Part shown: positions 25,379 through 35,189 of the stretch, one piece after another
Numbering within the stretch: position 1 is the first letter of the stretch
How the letters are laid out: each line of letters begins with the position of its first letter
From: an uncultured Bacteroidales bacterium
GTDB lineage: Bacteria > Bacteroidota > Bacteroidia > Bacteroidales > UBA932
Direction of reading: 5' to 3'
Length of the DNA: 63,169 nucleotides
Assembly (NCBI GenBank): GCA_944326365.1
Contig: CALVDR010000014.1
Coordinates: 1-63,169, forward strand
The notes under the pieces: generated by a model
What the model was told of the DNA's origin: nothing
The model's input: only the letters and a program-made list of their open reading frames with translations
Database searches by the model: none
Translations under genes and position numbers: made by a program

Positions 25379-26203
25379 TTATTTTTTCCTTCTTTCAATG
25401 ATAAACCTGTTTGAAGCGCTCTTAGGATTACGTGTCTTGTAGCCCTTAGCCGGCAGACCCTTGCGTGAGCGTGGGTGTCCACCTGATGCACGGCCTTCAC
25501 CACCACCCATAGGGTGATCTACAGGGTTCATTACGACACCTCTGTTGCGAGGCCTGCGTCCGAGCCATCTGTTGCGTCCGGCCTTGCCGTGAGACTCCAA
25601 ATTGTGGTCTGGATTCGATACTGTGCCCACTGTTGCGCGGCATGTCACGAGTACCATTCTGGTCTCGCCTGAAGGGAGACGTACGATAGCGTGATTGCCT
25701 TCACGAGCTGCGAGCTGGGCAAAAGCGCCGGCACTGCGTGCCATGGCTGCGCCCTGACCCGGATGAAGCTCGATGTTGTGGATCAGTGTACCGAGCGGAA
25801 TTTCAGAGAGAGGAAGAGTGTTGCCGACTTCAGGTGCCACGCCTGGGCCTGAAGCTATGACCTGTCCTACTTTCAGTCCGTTAGGAGCGATGATATATTT
25901 CTTTACACCATCTTCGTATTTTACCAGTGCGATACGTGCGCTGCGGTTCGGGTCGTATTCGATCGTCATCACCGTAGCCTTGCAGTCGTCCTTGTCACGA
26001 CGGAAGTCGATGATACGATACATTCTCTTGTGACCGCCGCCGATGTAGCGCATGGTCATTTTACCCTGGTTGTTTCGTCCGCCGCTCTTTTTCAGCGGAG
26101 CCAACAGAGATTTCTCAGGAACTTTGCAGGTAATGTCGTCAAAAGCACTAATTACCTTGTTTCTCTGTCCCGGGGTTACCGGTTTGAATTTTCTTACTGC
26201 CAT
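25379..26203 (-). CDS. rplB: 50S ribosomal protein L2
   Basis: 274 residues, usual length. [21 protein letters not shown] near the N-terminus and the C-terminal loop [21 protein letters not shown] carrying the conserved His of L2 needed for peptidyl transferase assembly. Confidence 0.97.
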   Translation of the reverse strand: MAVRKFKPVTPGQRNKVISAFDDITCKVPEKSLLAPLKKSGGRNNQGKMTMRYIGGGHKRMYRIIDFRRDKDDCKATVMTIEYDPNRSARIALVKYEDGVKKYIIAPNGLKVGQVIASGPGVAPEVGNTLPLSEIPLGTLIHNIELHPGQGAAMARSAGAFAQLAAREGNHAIVRLPSGETRMVLVTCRATVGTVSNPDHNLESHGKAGRNRWLGRRPRNRGVVMNPVDHPMGGGEGRASGGHPRSRKGLPAKGYKTRNPKSASNRFIIERRKK

Positions 26204-26214
26204 TGTACAATACC

Positions 26215-26508
26215 TTAAATGTTACTATAGAAATCTATCTTGTCCTCGCCGGCGAGCGTTACGTATGCTTTCTTGTAGCTGTTTTCACGGCCGTTGAGCA
26301 TACCTGCCTTGGTATAGCGGGACTTCTTCTTTCCGTGATAGTTCAATGTGTTTACCGATGCTACGGTCACATTGTACATCTGCTCCACTGCTGCCTTGAT
26401 CTGAATCTTGTTCGCGTCTTTGTCAACGATGAAGCCGTAGCGGTTCAACTTTTCGCCCTGAACCGTCATCTTTTCAGTTACTATAGGCTTAATGATAATT
26501 CCCATCAC
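26215..26508 (-). CDS. rplW: 50S ribosomal protein L23
   Basis: 97 residues. [10 protein letters not shown] opening and a [31 protein letters not shown] core; binds 23S rRNA beside the exit tunnel. Confidence 0.96.
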   Translation of the reverse strand: MMGIIIKPIVTEKMTVQGEKLNRYGFIVDKDANKIQIKAAVEQMYNVTVASVNTLNYHGKKKSRYTKAGMLNGRENSYKKAYVTLAGEDKIDFYSNI

Positions 26509-26517
26509 CAGATCGTT

Positions 26518-27144
26518 TTATTTGATTCTTGATTCAAGTATGTCCTGCACGCCGTCAACCATTACCATTGAATTTGCATTCATGATGGTGTAAGTGTTGA
26601 TCTCATCCACGGTAATCACTTTTACGTAAGGGATATTGCGTGAAGAAAGGTAAATATTGGCAGAATTCTGCGGAAGAACGAAGAGTACTTTCCTGTCTCC
26701 TGCCTTCAGATTCTTCAGAATCTGGATGAACTCCTTGGTCTTAGGAGCTTCCATAGCGAACGGCTCTACCATTATGAGGGAGTTCTCCTTTACCTTGTAT
26801 GAAAGGGCAGAGAATCTTGCGAGCTGTTTGAGCTTCTTGTTCAGCTTCGTGCGGTAGCAGCGAGGCTTGGGACCGAATACGCGGCCGCCGCCTACATAGA
26901 TACCGGCCTTCAGGCTGCCGTGACGGGCGCCGCCTGAGCCTTTCTGACGGATCAGCTTCTTGGTGCTGTAAGCCACTTCGCTGCGATCCTTGGTTTTGGC
27001 CGTACCCTGTCTCTGGTTTGCCAGATACTGTTTTACATCGAGATAAATAGCGTGGTCGTTAGGCTCGATGCCGAAGATGGCATCGTTAAGGACAACCTTC
27101 TTTCCGGATTCTGTTCCGTCAATCTTGTAAACTGACAATTCCAT
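26518..27144 (-). CDS. rplD: 50S ribosomal protein L4
   Basis: 208 residues with the L4 signature [30 protein letters not shown] and the C-terminal globular domain. In some bacteria L4 represses its own S10 operon; no such leader structure is evident here. Confidence 0.96.
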   Translation of the reverse strand: MELSVYKIDGTESGKKVVLNDAIFGIEPNDHAIYLDVKQYLANQRQGTAKTKDRSEVAYSTKKLIRQKGSGGARHGSLKAGIYVGGGRVFGPKPRCYRTKLNKKLKQLARFSALSYKVKENSLIMVEPFAMEAPKTKEFIQILKNLKAGDRKVLFVLPQNSANIYLSSRNIPYVKVITVDEINTYTIMNANSMVMVDGVQDILESRIK

Positions 27145-27148
27145 AGCC

Positions 27149-27772
27149 TTAATCCTCCAAAATTACATATGAACCCTTTGCTCCTGGTACAGAGCCTTTC
27201 AGAACGAGAAGGTTGTTCTCAGGAATGATCTTCACCACCTCAAGGTTGAAAATCTTCACTCTTTCATTGCCCATGTGGCCGGCCATACGCATTCCCTTGA
27301 ATACGCGTGAAGGCCAGGATGATGCACCGAGAGAACCCGGGTGACGGAGTCTGTTGTGCTGGCCATGGGTCTGACCGCCTACTCCGGCGAAACCATGACG
27401 TTTCACAACTCCCTGGAAACCTTTACCTTTGGAAGTACCGACAACATCGATGTAGGCCGTGTTCGCGAAAACATCGGCTACAGTCAGGACGTCGCCTAAT
27501 TTGAGATCCTGGGCGAAGTCTGCCTTGAACTCGACAAGCTTGCGCTTAGGGGTGGTTCCTGCCTTTGCGAAGTGCCCCATCAGAGGCTTGCTGGCGTGCT
27601 TTTCTGAAATTTCGTCATAGGCAAGCTGTACAGCGGCATAACCATCTTTTTCTACTGTACGAATCTGCGTAACAACACACGGACCAGCCTCAACTACGGT
27701 GCATGGAATATTTTTTCCATCAGCACCGAAAACGGAAGTCATTCCGATTTTCTTTCCAATTAATCCAGGCAT
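27149..27772 (-). CDS. rplC: 50S ribosomal protein L3
   Basis: 207 residues, with [13 protein letters not shown] at the start and the long loop [25 protein letters not shown] that reaches the peptidyl transferase centre. It is the first gene of the operon here. A near-ideal promoter lies directly upstream, and rpsJ, which usually precedes rplC, is not present; the next gene upstream is divergent cdaA. Confidence 0.97.
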   Translation of the reverse strand: MPGLIGKKIGMTSVFGADGKNIPCTVVEAGPCVVTQIRTVEKDGYAAVQLAYDEISEKHASKPLMGHFAKAGTTPKRKLVEFKADFAQDLKLGDVLTVADVFANTAYIDVVGTSKGKGFQGVVKRHGFAGVGGQTHGQHNRLRHPGSLGASSWPSRVFKGMRMAGHMGNERVKIFNLEVVKIIPENNLLVLKGSVPGAKGSYVILED

Positions 27773-27833
27773 TGGTTTGTTTAATTAATTGTTTATTAAT
27801 AACTTAATCACCGCAATACATTTTTGCGGGCTG

Positions 27834-27863
27834 CAAATATACAATTAATATTTTAATTTTCAA
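27834..27863 (-). promoter_or_regulatory. promoter of the rplC operon (TTG-N19-TATATTTG)
   Basis: On the minus strand TTG (27861-27863) and TATATTTG (27834-27841) are 19 nt apart, an excellent match to the Bacteroidetes consensus, ~60 nt before the rplC start. Confidence 0.8.
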
Positions 27864-27913
27864 CATATTGAATCAAAAAATAATTCTTTCCCGCGTATTC
27901 GGGAGAAAATTCC

Positions 27914-27921
27914 TATCTTTG
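27914..27921 (+). promoter_or_regulatory. -7 box of the cdaA promoter
   Basis: TATCTTTG, an exact match. Transcription would begin near 27928, so the in-frame ATG at 27923 cannot be the start; later ATGs at 27941 or 27947 fit. Confidence 0.65.
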
Positions 27922-27940
27922 CATGGATATGCATTATGAT

Positions 27941-28750
27941 ATGGTAATGGGAATATTCGGCTTCCTGAACCTGACGTTCATCGACGTGCTCGACATCATC
28001 CTCGTGGCACTTATCATATATGTGGTGTTCCGCTGGATAAGGGGGACGTCTGCCATGAGTATTTTCGTGGCCATCATTTCCCTGTACGTGGCCAGAGTGG
28101 TGGTGAGCGCCTTCAACATGAGGCTCATGTCGGCTATTCTGGGACAGCTTCTTGATGTCGGAGTCATAGCGCTTATCGTGATTTTCCAGCCGGAGATCCG
28201 CAAGTTTCTGATACGGTTCGGCAGCAGGTACCTTATGGAAGCCGGACAGAACGGTTTCCTCGGCAAGATTTTCGGAAACAAGACCAGATCCATGGCCAGC
28301 GCTACGGTGAAGGAGGTGACGGAAGCCTGCAGGTCCATGTCGGAGCAGAAGACAGGAGCCCTGATAGTCATACCTCACAAGTCACCGATAGATTTCGTGA
28401 TAGAGACAGGGGACAGAATCGATGCCATCATCAGCAAGAGACTCATCATGAACATATTTTTCAAGAACTCTCCCCTGCACGACGGGGCCATGGTGATGAG
28501 TACCGACCATATCATAGCGGCCAGATGTACGCTTCCGATCACGGAAAAGACCGATATCCCGGCGCATTACGGAATGAGGCACAAGGCGGCCATCGGGATT
28601 TCGGAAGTGACGGATGTGGATGTGATAGTGGTGTCTGAGGAAACGGGGCAGATTTCGTTCGTGAAGGAGGGGGTCATCACGCCACTGAGCAACGCAAACG
28701 AACTGCAGCTGTTGCTGAACAATTCTTTCGCTAAAGGACAGGAGGGATAG
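27941..28750 (+). CDS. cdaA: diadenylate cyclase CdaA
   Basis: Makes the second messenger c-di-AMP from two ATP. About 269 residues from ATG at 27941 (27947 also possible). Three N-terminal membrane helices (IDVLDIILVALIIYVVF; SIFVAIISLYVARVVV; AILGQLLDVGVIALIVIF) precede the DAC domain, with NSPLHDGAMV (DGA motif) and MRHKAAIGISE (RHR-like motif, here RHK). The start is moved downstream of the computed ATG because the -7 box ends at 27921. mutS2 begins 4 nt after its stop. Confidence 0.92.
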   Translation: MVMGIFGFLNLTFIDVLDIILVALIIYVVFRWIRGTSAMSIFVAIISLYVARVVVSAFNMRLMSAILGQLLDVGVIALIVIFQPEIRKFLIRFGSRYLMEAGQNGFLGKIFGNKTRSMASATVKEVTEACRSMSEQKTGALIVIPHKSPIDFVIETGDRIDAIISKRLIMNIFFKNSPLHDGAMVMSTDHIIAARCTLPITEKTDIPAHYGMRHKAAIGISEVTDVDVIVVSEETGQISFVKEGVITPLSNANELQLLLNNSFAKGQEG

Positions 28751-28753
28751 ATT

Positions 28754-31306
28754 TTGGAAGAAGTACAGGAAAAATTCGATGCCAGACTTGAACAGAAACT
28801 GGGTTTCGACAGGATAAGAAAGGCTGTGGCAGACCGTTGTGTCACGGAATATGCGGTGGCGAAAACCATGGAGGAGACTTTCTCCAATGACGCCAAAGTC
28901 ATCAGGGAGAGGCTTCAGATGACTGACGAGATGCGGCTCATCCTTATGTTTGAGGAAAGTTTTCCGACGAGCGGCTATATAGACTGTCTCGGATTTCTCA
29001 AGCTGCTCGAAACGCCGTCGTCCTATATCAACCTCGTATCCCTGAGAAAACTCAGGACCATGCTGGAGACGGTGCGCAAGGTCACGAACTTCTTTTCTTC
29101 AGTAAAGGACGGCATATATCCTGCGCTCAAGAAAATGTCCGCACCGGTGATGGCATTTCCCGAGGTGCAGCACAGGATTGACCTGATTCTGGACAGATAC
29201 GGGGAAGTGAAGGATACTGCTTCGGAAGAGCTGTCCGTCATCAGAAAATCCCTGAAAGATACGGAAGGAGTCATCTCCAGAAGGGTAAATGCCATTCTCA
29301 GGAAGATGCAGGAAGAAGGCGTGGCCGACAAGGATGCGTCAGTGTCGGTCCGTGACGGAAAGCTTCTGATTCCGGTTCCGGCGGTGAACAAGAAAAAGGT
29401 GCCGGGCTTCATCTACGACGAATCCGCTTCCGGCAAGACTTCCTTTATCGAACCTGCTGAAATAGTCGAACTCGACAACAGGATCAAGGAACTCAGATTC
29501 GCGGAGAACCGGGAAATTCTGCGGATATTGACGGTTTTCACCGATTTCCTGAGACCGTATGTTCCGGACCTGCTTCAGACAGCCGGGTATATGGGGGAAA
29601 TAGATTTCCTGATGGCCAAGGCCAATGTGGCACTGGACATGATCGCAGGTATGCCGATTATCTCCGATACCGGGGAGATGAACATAAGGAAAGCCCGTCA
29701 TCCGCTGCTGGAAAAGGCTCTGAGGCGGGAAAAGAAGGAGATAGTGCCGCTGACTGTCACATTGACGGACAGGAAGCGCATTCTGATGATCTCCGGACCG
29801 AATGCCGGAGGAAAGTCTGTATGCCTCAAGACTGTAGGTCTTCTGCAGTATATGTTCCAGTGGGGCATGCTCATACCTACGTCCGAAACCTCCGAAATGC
29901 TTGTATTCGACAGGATAATGGTAGACATCGGCGATGACCAGTCCATTGACAATGATCTGAGTACGTACAGCTCGTTCCTCGCCAATATGAGGGAGATAGT
30001 GCTTAATGCCGACGACAGGACTCTCGTCCTGATCGACGAGTTCGGATCCGGCACCGAGCCTGCTGCCGGAGGCGCGATAGCCGAAGCGATACTTGCCGAG
30101 CTGGACGGCAGGGGTGTGTACGGTGTGATCACCACGCATTATACCAATCTCAAGCTTTATGCTTCCGGGGCCGATACCCACGTGGTTAACGGGGCCATGA
30201 TGTTCGATGTCCGGAATATAGCTCCGCTGTTCAGGCTGGAGATGGGATTGCCTGGGAATTCCTTCGCTTTCGAGCTGGCCAGAAAAATGGGGCTGCCGGA
30301 AAATATAGTAAAGGATGCGGAGTCCAGGGCTGGAGACGAGTTCGTGGGCATAGAACGCAATCTGAGAAGGATAGCCAGGAATAGAAAGGCCCTTGATGAG
30401 AAACTGGAACGTATCCGCAATACGGACAGGACTCTGGAAAGCATTACCGACAAGTATCAGAAGGAGTTGCTTGAAATCAGGAAAAGGAAAAAGGAAATCC
30501 TGGAGGAGGCCACGAAGGAGGCAAGGGAGATAGTGGCAGGTGCGAACAGGCAGGTGGAGAACACTATCAAGACCATCAGGGAAGCGCAGGCTGAAAAGGA
30601 AATCACGAAGGAGGCCAGAAAGGAACTTCAGAGTTTCGTGTCTGCCCTGACTCAGAAAAAAGAGCAGGAACAGAAGGAAAAGGATGACTACATCGAAAGG
30701 AAAATCAGGCAGATAGACGCCAGGAAGGAGAGGGAGCGCCAGAGAAAGCTCCAGCGTGCTGACGAGAAGACCCGAAAGGAGATGGAGGCTCAGGCGGAGG
30801 AGCAGAAAAAACTGGAGGAATTCAGGAATGCTCCGCTTAAGCCGGGGGAGAAGGTGAGGATAAAATCCAACGGGATGGTAGGCGAAATCGCCAAGGTGTC
30901 ATCGAAGGCCATAGTGGTGAACATAGGGAACATCAGTTCGAAACTTACCCCTGACAAGGTGGAACGTATCACGTCGAACGAATACAGGGATGCCGTGAAG
31001 ACAGTCGCCCCGAAAGTGTCGTCAGTGCATATAGACAGTTCCATTACGGAAAGGAAACTCAACTTCAGCCCGGAACTGGATGTCCGCGGCGAAAGGCTGA
31101 ATGATGCGATAGAGAAGGTGACAAGATATATTGATGATGCGGTGATGCTGGGTATTCCTGGTGTGAGGATCATTCATGGGAAGGGCACGGGTGTCCTCAG
31201 GGATGAAATACAGAAGCTGTTGAGGACTATGCCCGGTGTCGAGAAGGTCGCGGACGAGCATATCCAGTTCGGAGGAACGGGTGTCACTGTAGTCACCTTG
31301 TATTGA
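28754..31306 (+). CDS. mutS2: MutS2 family protein (Smr endonuclease domain)
   Basis: 850 residues, longer than the ~780 usual in Firmicutes owing to an extended charged coiled coil (residues ~540-680). MutS-like core and clamp, ATPase with Walker A GPNAGGKS (~residue 349) and LVLIDEFGSGTEPAAGGAIAEAIL (Walker B and signature), then a C-terminal Smr nuclease domain (LDVRGERLNDAIEK...GVRIIHGKGTGVLRDEIQ). It acts in control of recombination and, in some bacteria, in rescue of collided ribosomes. The start is TTG at 28754, with GGAGG 13 nt upstream inside the cdaA end. Operon with cdaA and yraN. Confidence 0.95.
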   Translation: MEEVQEKFDARLEQKLGFDRIRKAVADRCVTEYAVAKTMEETFSNDAKVIRERLQMTDEMRLILMFEESFPTSGYIDCLGFLKLLETPSSYINLVSLRKLRTMLETVRKVTNFFSSVKDGIYPALKKMSAPVMAFPEVQHRIDLILDRYGEVKDTASEELSVIRKSLKDTEGVISRRVNAILRKMQEEGVADKDASVSVRDGKLLIPVPAVNKKKVPGFIYDESASGKTSFIEPAEIVELDNRIKELRFAENREILRILTVFTDFLRPYVPDLLQTAGYMGEIDFLMAKANVALDMIAGMPIISDTGEMNIRKARHPLLEKALRREKKEIVPLTVTLTDRKRILMISGPNAGGKSVCLKTVGLLQYMFQWGMLIPTSETSEMLVFDRIMVDIGDDQSIDNDLSTYSSFLANMREIVLNADDRTLVLIDEFGSGTEPAAGGAIAEAILAELDGRGVYGVITTHYTNLKLYASGADTHVVNGAMMFDVRNIAPLFRLEMGLPGNSFAFELARKMGLPENIVKDAESRAGDEFVGIERNLRRIARNRKALDEKLERIRNTDRTLESITDKYQKELLEIRKRKKEILEEATKEAREIVAGANRQVENTIKTIREAQAEKEITKEARKELQSFVSALTQKKEQEQKEKDDYIERKIRQIDARKERERQRKLQRADEKTRKEMEAQAEEQKKLEEFRNAPLKPGEKVRIKSNGMVGEIAKVSSKAIVVNIGNISSKLTPDKVERITSNEYRDAVKTVAPKVSSVHIDSSITERKLNFSPELDVRGERLNDAIEKVTRYIDDAVMLGIPGVRIIHGKGTGVLRDEIQKLLRTMPGVEKVADEHIQFGGTGVTVVTLY

Positions 31307-31368
31307 AGTATCGGGAAACTGACGTCCCGGCAGGGCATTGGCCGGCAGGCCGGAATAGAGGAGGAGAC

Positions 31369-31755
31369 ATGAAGAAGGCAGCAGGAGATGACAGAAAAAG
31401 GACAGTGGGACGGCGAGGAGAGGATATTGCGGCAGCTTATCTGGTGGAGGCGGGGCATATTGTGCTGGCACGGAACTGGAGGGCCGGACATCTGGAGATA
31501 GATATCATTTCGATGGCGGCAGACGGAATACATTTTGTAGAAGTGAAGAGCCGCGTCCTTCCTGCCGCAGCCGCTCCGGAAGAGAATGTCGGACTGTCGA
31601 AGCGCAGGAGACTTGTGGCGGCGGCCGCACGTTGGCTTGGCAGCAGCGGAATGACGGACACGGATTGCGTATTCGATGTGATAAGCGTGGTTTTCGATGG
31701 GGACAGGTATGACGTAAGGTATTTTCCCCAGGCTTTCATCCCGCTTTTCATTTGA
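31369..31755 (+). CDS. YraN/UPF0102 family protein (predicted endonuclease fold)
   Basis: 128 residues from ATG at 31369, chosen because GAGGAGGAG lies just before it. The longer reading starts inside the mutS2 end and adds 22 unlikely residues. It has the UPF0102 pattern: GRRGEDIAAAYLVEAGHIVLARNWR, then HLEIDIISMAADGIHFVEVKSR, the E...D...EVK arrangement of a PD-(D/E)XK nuclease fold. Cellular substrate unknown. Confidence 0.9.
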   Translation: MKKAAGDDRKRTVGRRGEDIAAAYLVEAGHIVLARNWRAGHLEIDIISMAADGIHFVEVKSRVLPAAAAPEENVGLSKRRRLVAAAARWLGSSGMTDTDCVFDVISVVFDGDRYDVRYFPQAFIPLFI

Positions 31756-31786
31756 CGCGGAAATGGTTTGACAGAACATTTAAACA

Positions 31787-32890
31787 ATGACCAATATGAA
31801 CAGCAATTTCTATTGTGTGATAATGGCAGGTGGAACGGGAACACGCTTCTGGCCGATGAGCAAGGCTTCAAGACCGAAGCAGTTCCTTGAAATCGCAGAG
31901 ACCGGGAAGTCGTTCCTCCGCAGTACATACGAGCGCTATACGGGTATAGTTCCTGCAGAGAATATCCTCGTGGTCACGACTGACCGGCTCGGATGTCTGG
32001 TGAGAGAACAGCTCCCGGAGCTCAGGGAGGAAAACCTGCTGCTGGAGCCGTACGGTAGGGATACGGCCCCTTGTATTGCATATGCTACCTATACTCTTCT
32101 GAAACGGAATCCTGACGCCACGATGGTGGTCACTCCTGCGGACCATATCATTCTGGATGCCGATGCATTCAGAGCCGATATTCTGGCCGCCATGGAGTAT
32201 TCGTCAGGGAAGGATGTGCTGATGACTCTGGGAATCCAGCCGGTGCGTCCCGATCCGAACTACGGTTATATCCAGGTGAGCGGAGGCCGGTGCAGTACTG
32301 ACAGGCACGAGGCCGTGAAGGTGAAGACGTTTACCGAGAAGCCGGATGTAGAGCTGGCGAAGGTGTTCATCAGTTCCGGAGAGTTTTTCTGGAATTCGGG
32401 AATCTTCGTCTGGAGGGCTGACAGTATCAGGTCGGAGATGGAAAGGCATCTTCCTGAAGTGACCCGTCTTTTTGCGGGGTGGGAGAATGCCATAGGGAGT
32501 CCGGTCGAGGATATGTTCATCGAAAAGGCATATTCAGACTGCATCAAGATTTCCATTGACTATGGTGTGATGGAGAAGACTGACAAGGCATGGCTTTATC
32601 CTGCAAGATTCAGATGGTCGGATGTAGGTACCTGGGAGTCCCTTTATAATATTGTCACCAGAAAGGATGACAACGGCAATGTCTGCAACTCTCACTATGT
32701 CCTGTCCAGGGACAATGTCGAATCTCTGATCGTATCGGAGAACAAGAACAAGCTTATGGCGATTTCCGGCCTGAAGGATTTCGTGGTGATAGATACGGAT
32801 GACGTACTGCTGATCTGTCCCAAGAGTGACAAACGGGTGAAGGATATCATGTCAGGTCTGGCTATGCCGGGATATGAAAAGTTCAAGTAG
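31787..32890 (+). CDS. manC: mannose-1-phosphate guanylyltransferase
   Basis: Makes GDP-mannose from mannose-1-phosphate and GTP for surface polysaccharides. 367 residues: nucleotide-binding start IMAGGTGTRFWPMSKASRPKQFL, VTPADHIILD, FTEKPDVELA, and the FRWSDVGTWESL region. It lacks the C-terminal isomerase domain found in two-domain enzymes. ATG at 31787; a second ATG three codons later is possible. Confidence 0.93.
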   Translation: MTNMNSNFYCVIMAGGTGTRFWPMSKASRPKQFLEIAETGKSFLRSTYERYTGIVPAENILVVTTDRLGCLVREQLPELREENLLLEPYGRDTAPCIAYATYTLLKRNPDATMVVTPADHIILDADAFRADILAAMEYSSGKDVLMTLGIQPVRPDPNYGYIQVSGGRCSTDRHEAVKVKTFTEKPDVELAKVFISSGEFFWNSGIFVWRADSIRSEMERHLPEVTRLFAGWENAIGSPVEDMFIEKAYSDCIKISIDYGVMEKTDKAWLYPARFRWSDVGTWESLYNIVTRKDDNGNVCNSHYVLSRDNVESLIVSENKNKLMAISGLKDFVVIDTDDVLLICPKSDKRVKDIMSGLAMPGYEKFK

Positions 32891-32916
32891 GAAATGTAAA
32901 TTCAAAAAATTGTCAT

Positions 32917-33366
32917 ATGGAACTTGAAAAACAGATTCAGGCGGACATGGTGTCTGCCATGAAAGCAAAAGAGACTGTACGTCTCGCCGCCCTGAGGGGA
33001 ATAAAGGCCGCTATTCTGCTGGCGAAGACTTCAGAGGGTGCGAACGGGGAGATCACAGATGCCGATGTGGTGAAGATTATCGGCAAGCTGGTGAAGCAGC
33101 GCAAGGAAAGTGCGGAGATTTATGCCGGACAGGGACGTCCGGAACTGGCCGGGAACGAATTGGCCGAGGCTGCCGCCATGGAGGTCTATCTCCCCAAGCA
33201 GCTGTCAGAAGCCGAAGTGGAGGCTGAGCTTCAGAAGATCATTGCGGAGACGGGCGCTTCGAAAATGTCGGATATGGGCAAGGTGATGGGCGTGGCTACC
33301 AAGCGTCTGGCAGGACAGGCTGACGGGAAGCTCATTTCCACTCTGGTAAAGAAGCTTCTTGGCTGA
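32917..33366 (+). CDS. GatB/YqeY domain protein
   Basis: 149 residues, full-length stand-alone YqeY: LEKQIQADMVSAMKAKETVRLAALRGIKAAI, EITDADVVKIIGKLVKQRKESAEIYAGQGRPELAGNE, and GKVMGVATKRLAGQADGKLIS. It resembles the tail of the GatB amidotransferase subunit; its own role is not well defined. A hairpin terminator follows. Confidence 0.92.
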   Translation: MELEKQIQADMVSAMKAKETVRLAALRGIKAAILLAKTSEGANGEITDADVVKIIGKLVKQRKESAEIYAGQGRPELAGNELAEAAAMEVYLPKQLSEAEVEAELQKIIAETGASKMSDMGKVMGVATKRLAGQADGKLISTLVKKLLG

Positions 33367-33392
33367 CCTGTCGGCAATTTTCAGATGAAAAT

Positions 33393-33430
33393 AAAGGCTG
33401 GTTCAGTGCCAATCACTGAATCAGCCTTTA
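33393..33430. terminator. hairpin terminator between yqeY and tRNA-Leu
   Basis: AAAGGCTG...TTCAGTG and CACTGAATCAGCCTTT pair into a ~15-bp stem with A-rich and T-rich flanks, so it may serve both strands. Confidence 0.7.
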
Positions 33431-33438
33431 CTATAAGG

Positions 33439-33524
33439 TGCTCCGGACGGGGATCGAACCCGTACGGACATTTCTGTCCAAGGGATTTTAAGTCCCTCTT
33501 GTCTACCAGTTCCAACACCAGAGC
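33439..33524 (-). tRNA. tRNA-Leu (TAA anticodon)
   Basis: 86 nt with a long variable arm. Acceptor GCTCTGG/CCGGAGC, anticodon stem GGGA/TCCC with loop CTTAAAA (anticodon TAA), variable arm GGACAGAAATGTCC, T arm ACGGG-TTCGATC-CCCGT, discriminator A. CCA is not encoded. Confidence 0.94.
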
Positions 33525-33556
33525 TTCCGAGGGGACAAAGGTACAAAAAAAAATAT

Positions 33557-33564
33557 TATCTTTG
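33557..33564 (+). promoter_or_regulatory. -7 box of the fabG promoter
   Basis: TATCTTTG, exact match, 45 nt before the fabG ATG. Confidence 0.6.
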
Positions 33565-33608
33565 CGCCATGTTTCTGAAAATGACTGAATTTTTAAAACA
33601 GATATAAA

Positions 33609-34355
33609 ATGGGACTTCTAAACGGAAAAGTCGCACTGATCACAGGTGCGGCAAGAGGAATCGGAAAGGCTATCGCTGTGAAATATGCTTCTGAAGGCGC
33701 GGATATCGCTTTCACTGACCTTGTCATCAACGAGGCTGCAGAGGCTACTGTAAAGGAGCTTGAAGCATACGGAGTGAAAGTGAAGGCATATGCATCCAAT
33801 GCAGCTGATTTCGAGGAGACACACAAGGTCGTGGCTGAAATCCTCGCGGAATTCGGACATATCGACATCCTGGTGAACAACGCCGGTATCACGAAGGACG
33901 GTCTGATGATGAGGATGACGGAGGCCCAGTGGGACGCTGTCATCAATGTGAACCTGAAATCAGCATTCAACTTCATACATGCCCTGACTCCGGTCATGGC
34001 CAAGCAGAGAAGCGGCAGCATCATAAACATGTCATCGGTAGTCGGAGTGTCCGGAAACGCCGGCCAGTGCAACTATTCGGCATCCAAAGCCGGTCTTATC
34101 GGACTTGCAAAATCCATCGCCAAGGAGATGGGCCCTCGCGGAATCCGTGCAAACTGCATCGCTCCGGGCTTCATCATCACTGACATGACAAACGCCCTTC
34201 CCGAGAAGGTGCGTGAGGAGTGGGAAAAGCAGATCCCTCTCAGAAGGGGCGGTACTCCTGAAGACGTGGCCAATGTGGCGCTCTTCCTGGGTTCAGACCT
34301 GTCTTCATATGTCAGCGGCCAGGTCATCCACTGCTGTGGAGCCATGAATTGCTAG
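33609..34355 (+). CDS. fabG: 3-oxoacyl-[acyl-carrier-protein] reductase
   Basis: NADPH-dependent reduction step of fatty-acid elongation. 248 residues; short-chain dehydrogenase fold with GAARGIGKAIA cofactor loop, DILVNNAGITKDGL, catalytic Ser in NMSSVVG, YSASKAG Tyr-Lys pair, and the RGIRANCIAPGFI signature. Own -7 box upstream. Confidence 0.94.
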   Translation: MGLLNGKVALITGAARGIGKAIAVKYASEGADIAFTDLVINEAAEATVKELEAYGVKVKAYASNAADFEETHKVVAEILAEFGHIDILVNNAGITKDGLMMRMTEAQWDAVINVNLKSAFNFIHALTPVMAKQRSGSIINMSSVVGVSGNAGQCNYSASKAGLIGLAKSIAKEMGPRGIRANCIAPGFIITDMTNALPEKVREEWEKQIPLRRGGTPEDVANVALFLGSDLSSYVSGQVIHCCGAMNC

Positions 34356-34430
34356 TTTTTCTTTTTTTTCACATTTTTTTCTTTTTTAATATGCCTGCCG
34401 ATTCGGACCGGGGTATATTTGAAAGAAAAA

Positions 34431-35189
34431 ATGGAAAGTGTAGGATATTGTCTGTCAGCACTCGCAGACATTGCAATGCCTCGGTGCTGCATAGTCTGCG
34501 GACGGCAACTCGGAACAAGGGAAAATCATCTGTGCCTGTATTGCTCGGCTGATTTTCCCTTTACGCGTTTCTGGATATCATCGCACAATGCCATGGCTGA
34601 CAGGTTCAATCTGTCGATCAGCCGTGATATGGAATTGTTCCCCGAGACTGCCGGTTACGAGAAGTATTCATATGCCACCGCCCTTTTCTACTATCATGGG
34701 GAGGCGGCTTACAAGAGGATTCCACAGGGGCTCAAATACAGGAAACAGTTCGGGGAGGGACGGCATTTCGCCGGGATATTGGCCGAGAGGACTTTTTCCT
34801 GCAGCTGGTTCTCGGACGTGGACATGATCGTCCCAGTCCCTCTGCATTGGAGGAGGAGATGGAGCCGCGGCTACAATCAGGCGGAAGTGATAGCGGCGGA
34901 AATGGCGGCGGTGAAAGGCTGCCGTATGGAGCCCGGGCTGCTTGTCAGGGGAAGATATACGGCCACGCAGACACGGCTTTCCGTGGAAGACAAGAAGTCG
35001 AATGTCCGGAATGCCTTCATCGTCCGGGAAAAGACCGCCGGCCGGTTCTCGCCGACGCATATCATGCTTGTGGATGATGTGTTCACCACAGGTGCTACCA
35101 TGACGGCCTGCCATCATGCCCTGAGGAAGTTTTTCGGACGCGGACCCAGAATCAGTGCGGCAGCTCTCGGATTTGTCAGCAGCGACTGA
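34431..35189 (+). CDS. ComF family phosphoribosyltransferase-like protein
   Basis: 252 residues from ATG at 34431; the TTG at 34419 overlaps a TATATTTG box (34414-34421) and is less likely. N-terminal Cys cluster CCIVCG...CLYC for zinc, then a type I PRTase domain with VDMIVPVPLHWRRRWSRGYNQAE, KSNVRNAF, and the PRPP loop MLVDDVFTTGATM. The family is tied to DNA uptake in naturally competent bacteria, but the catalytic role is unclear. Confidence 0.9.
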   Translation: MESVGYCLSALADIAMPRCCIVCGRQLGTRENHLCLYCSADFPFTRFWISSHNAMADRFNLSISRDMELFPETAGYEKYSYATALFYYHGEAAYKRIPQGLKYRKQFGEGRHFAGILAERTFSCSWFSDVDMIVPVPLHWRRRWSRGYNQAEVIAAEMAAVKGCRMEPGLLVRGRYTATQTRLSVEDKKSNVRNAFIVREKTAGRFSPTHIMLVDDVFTTGATMTACHHALRKFFGRGPRISAAALGFVSSD

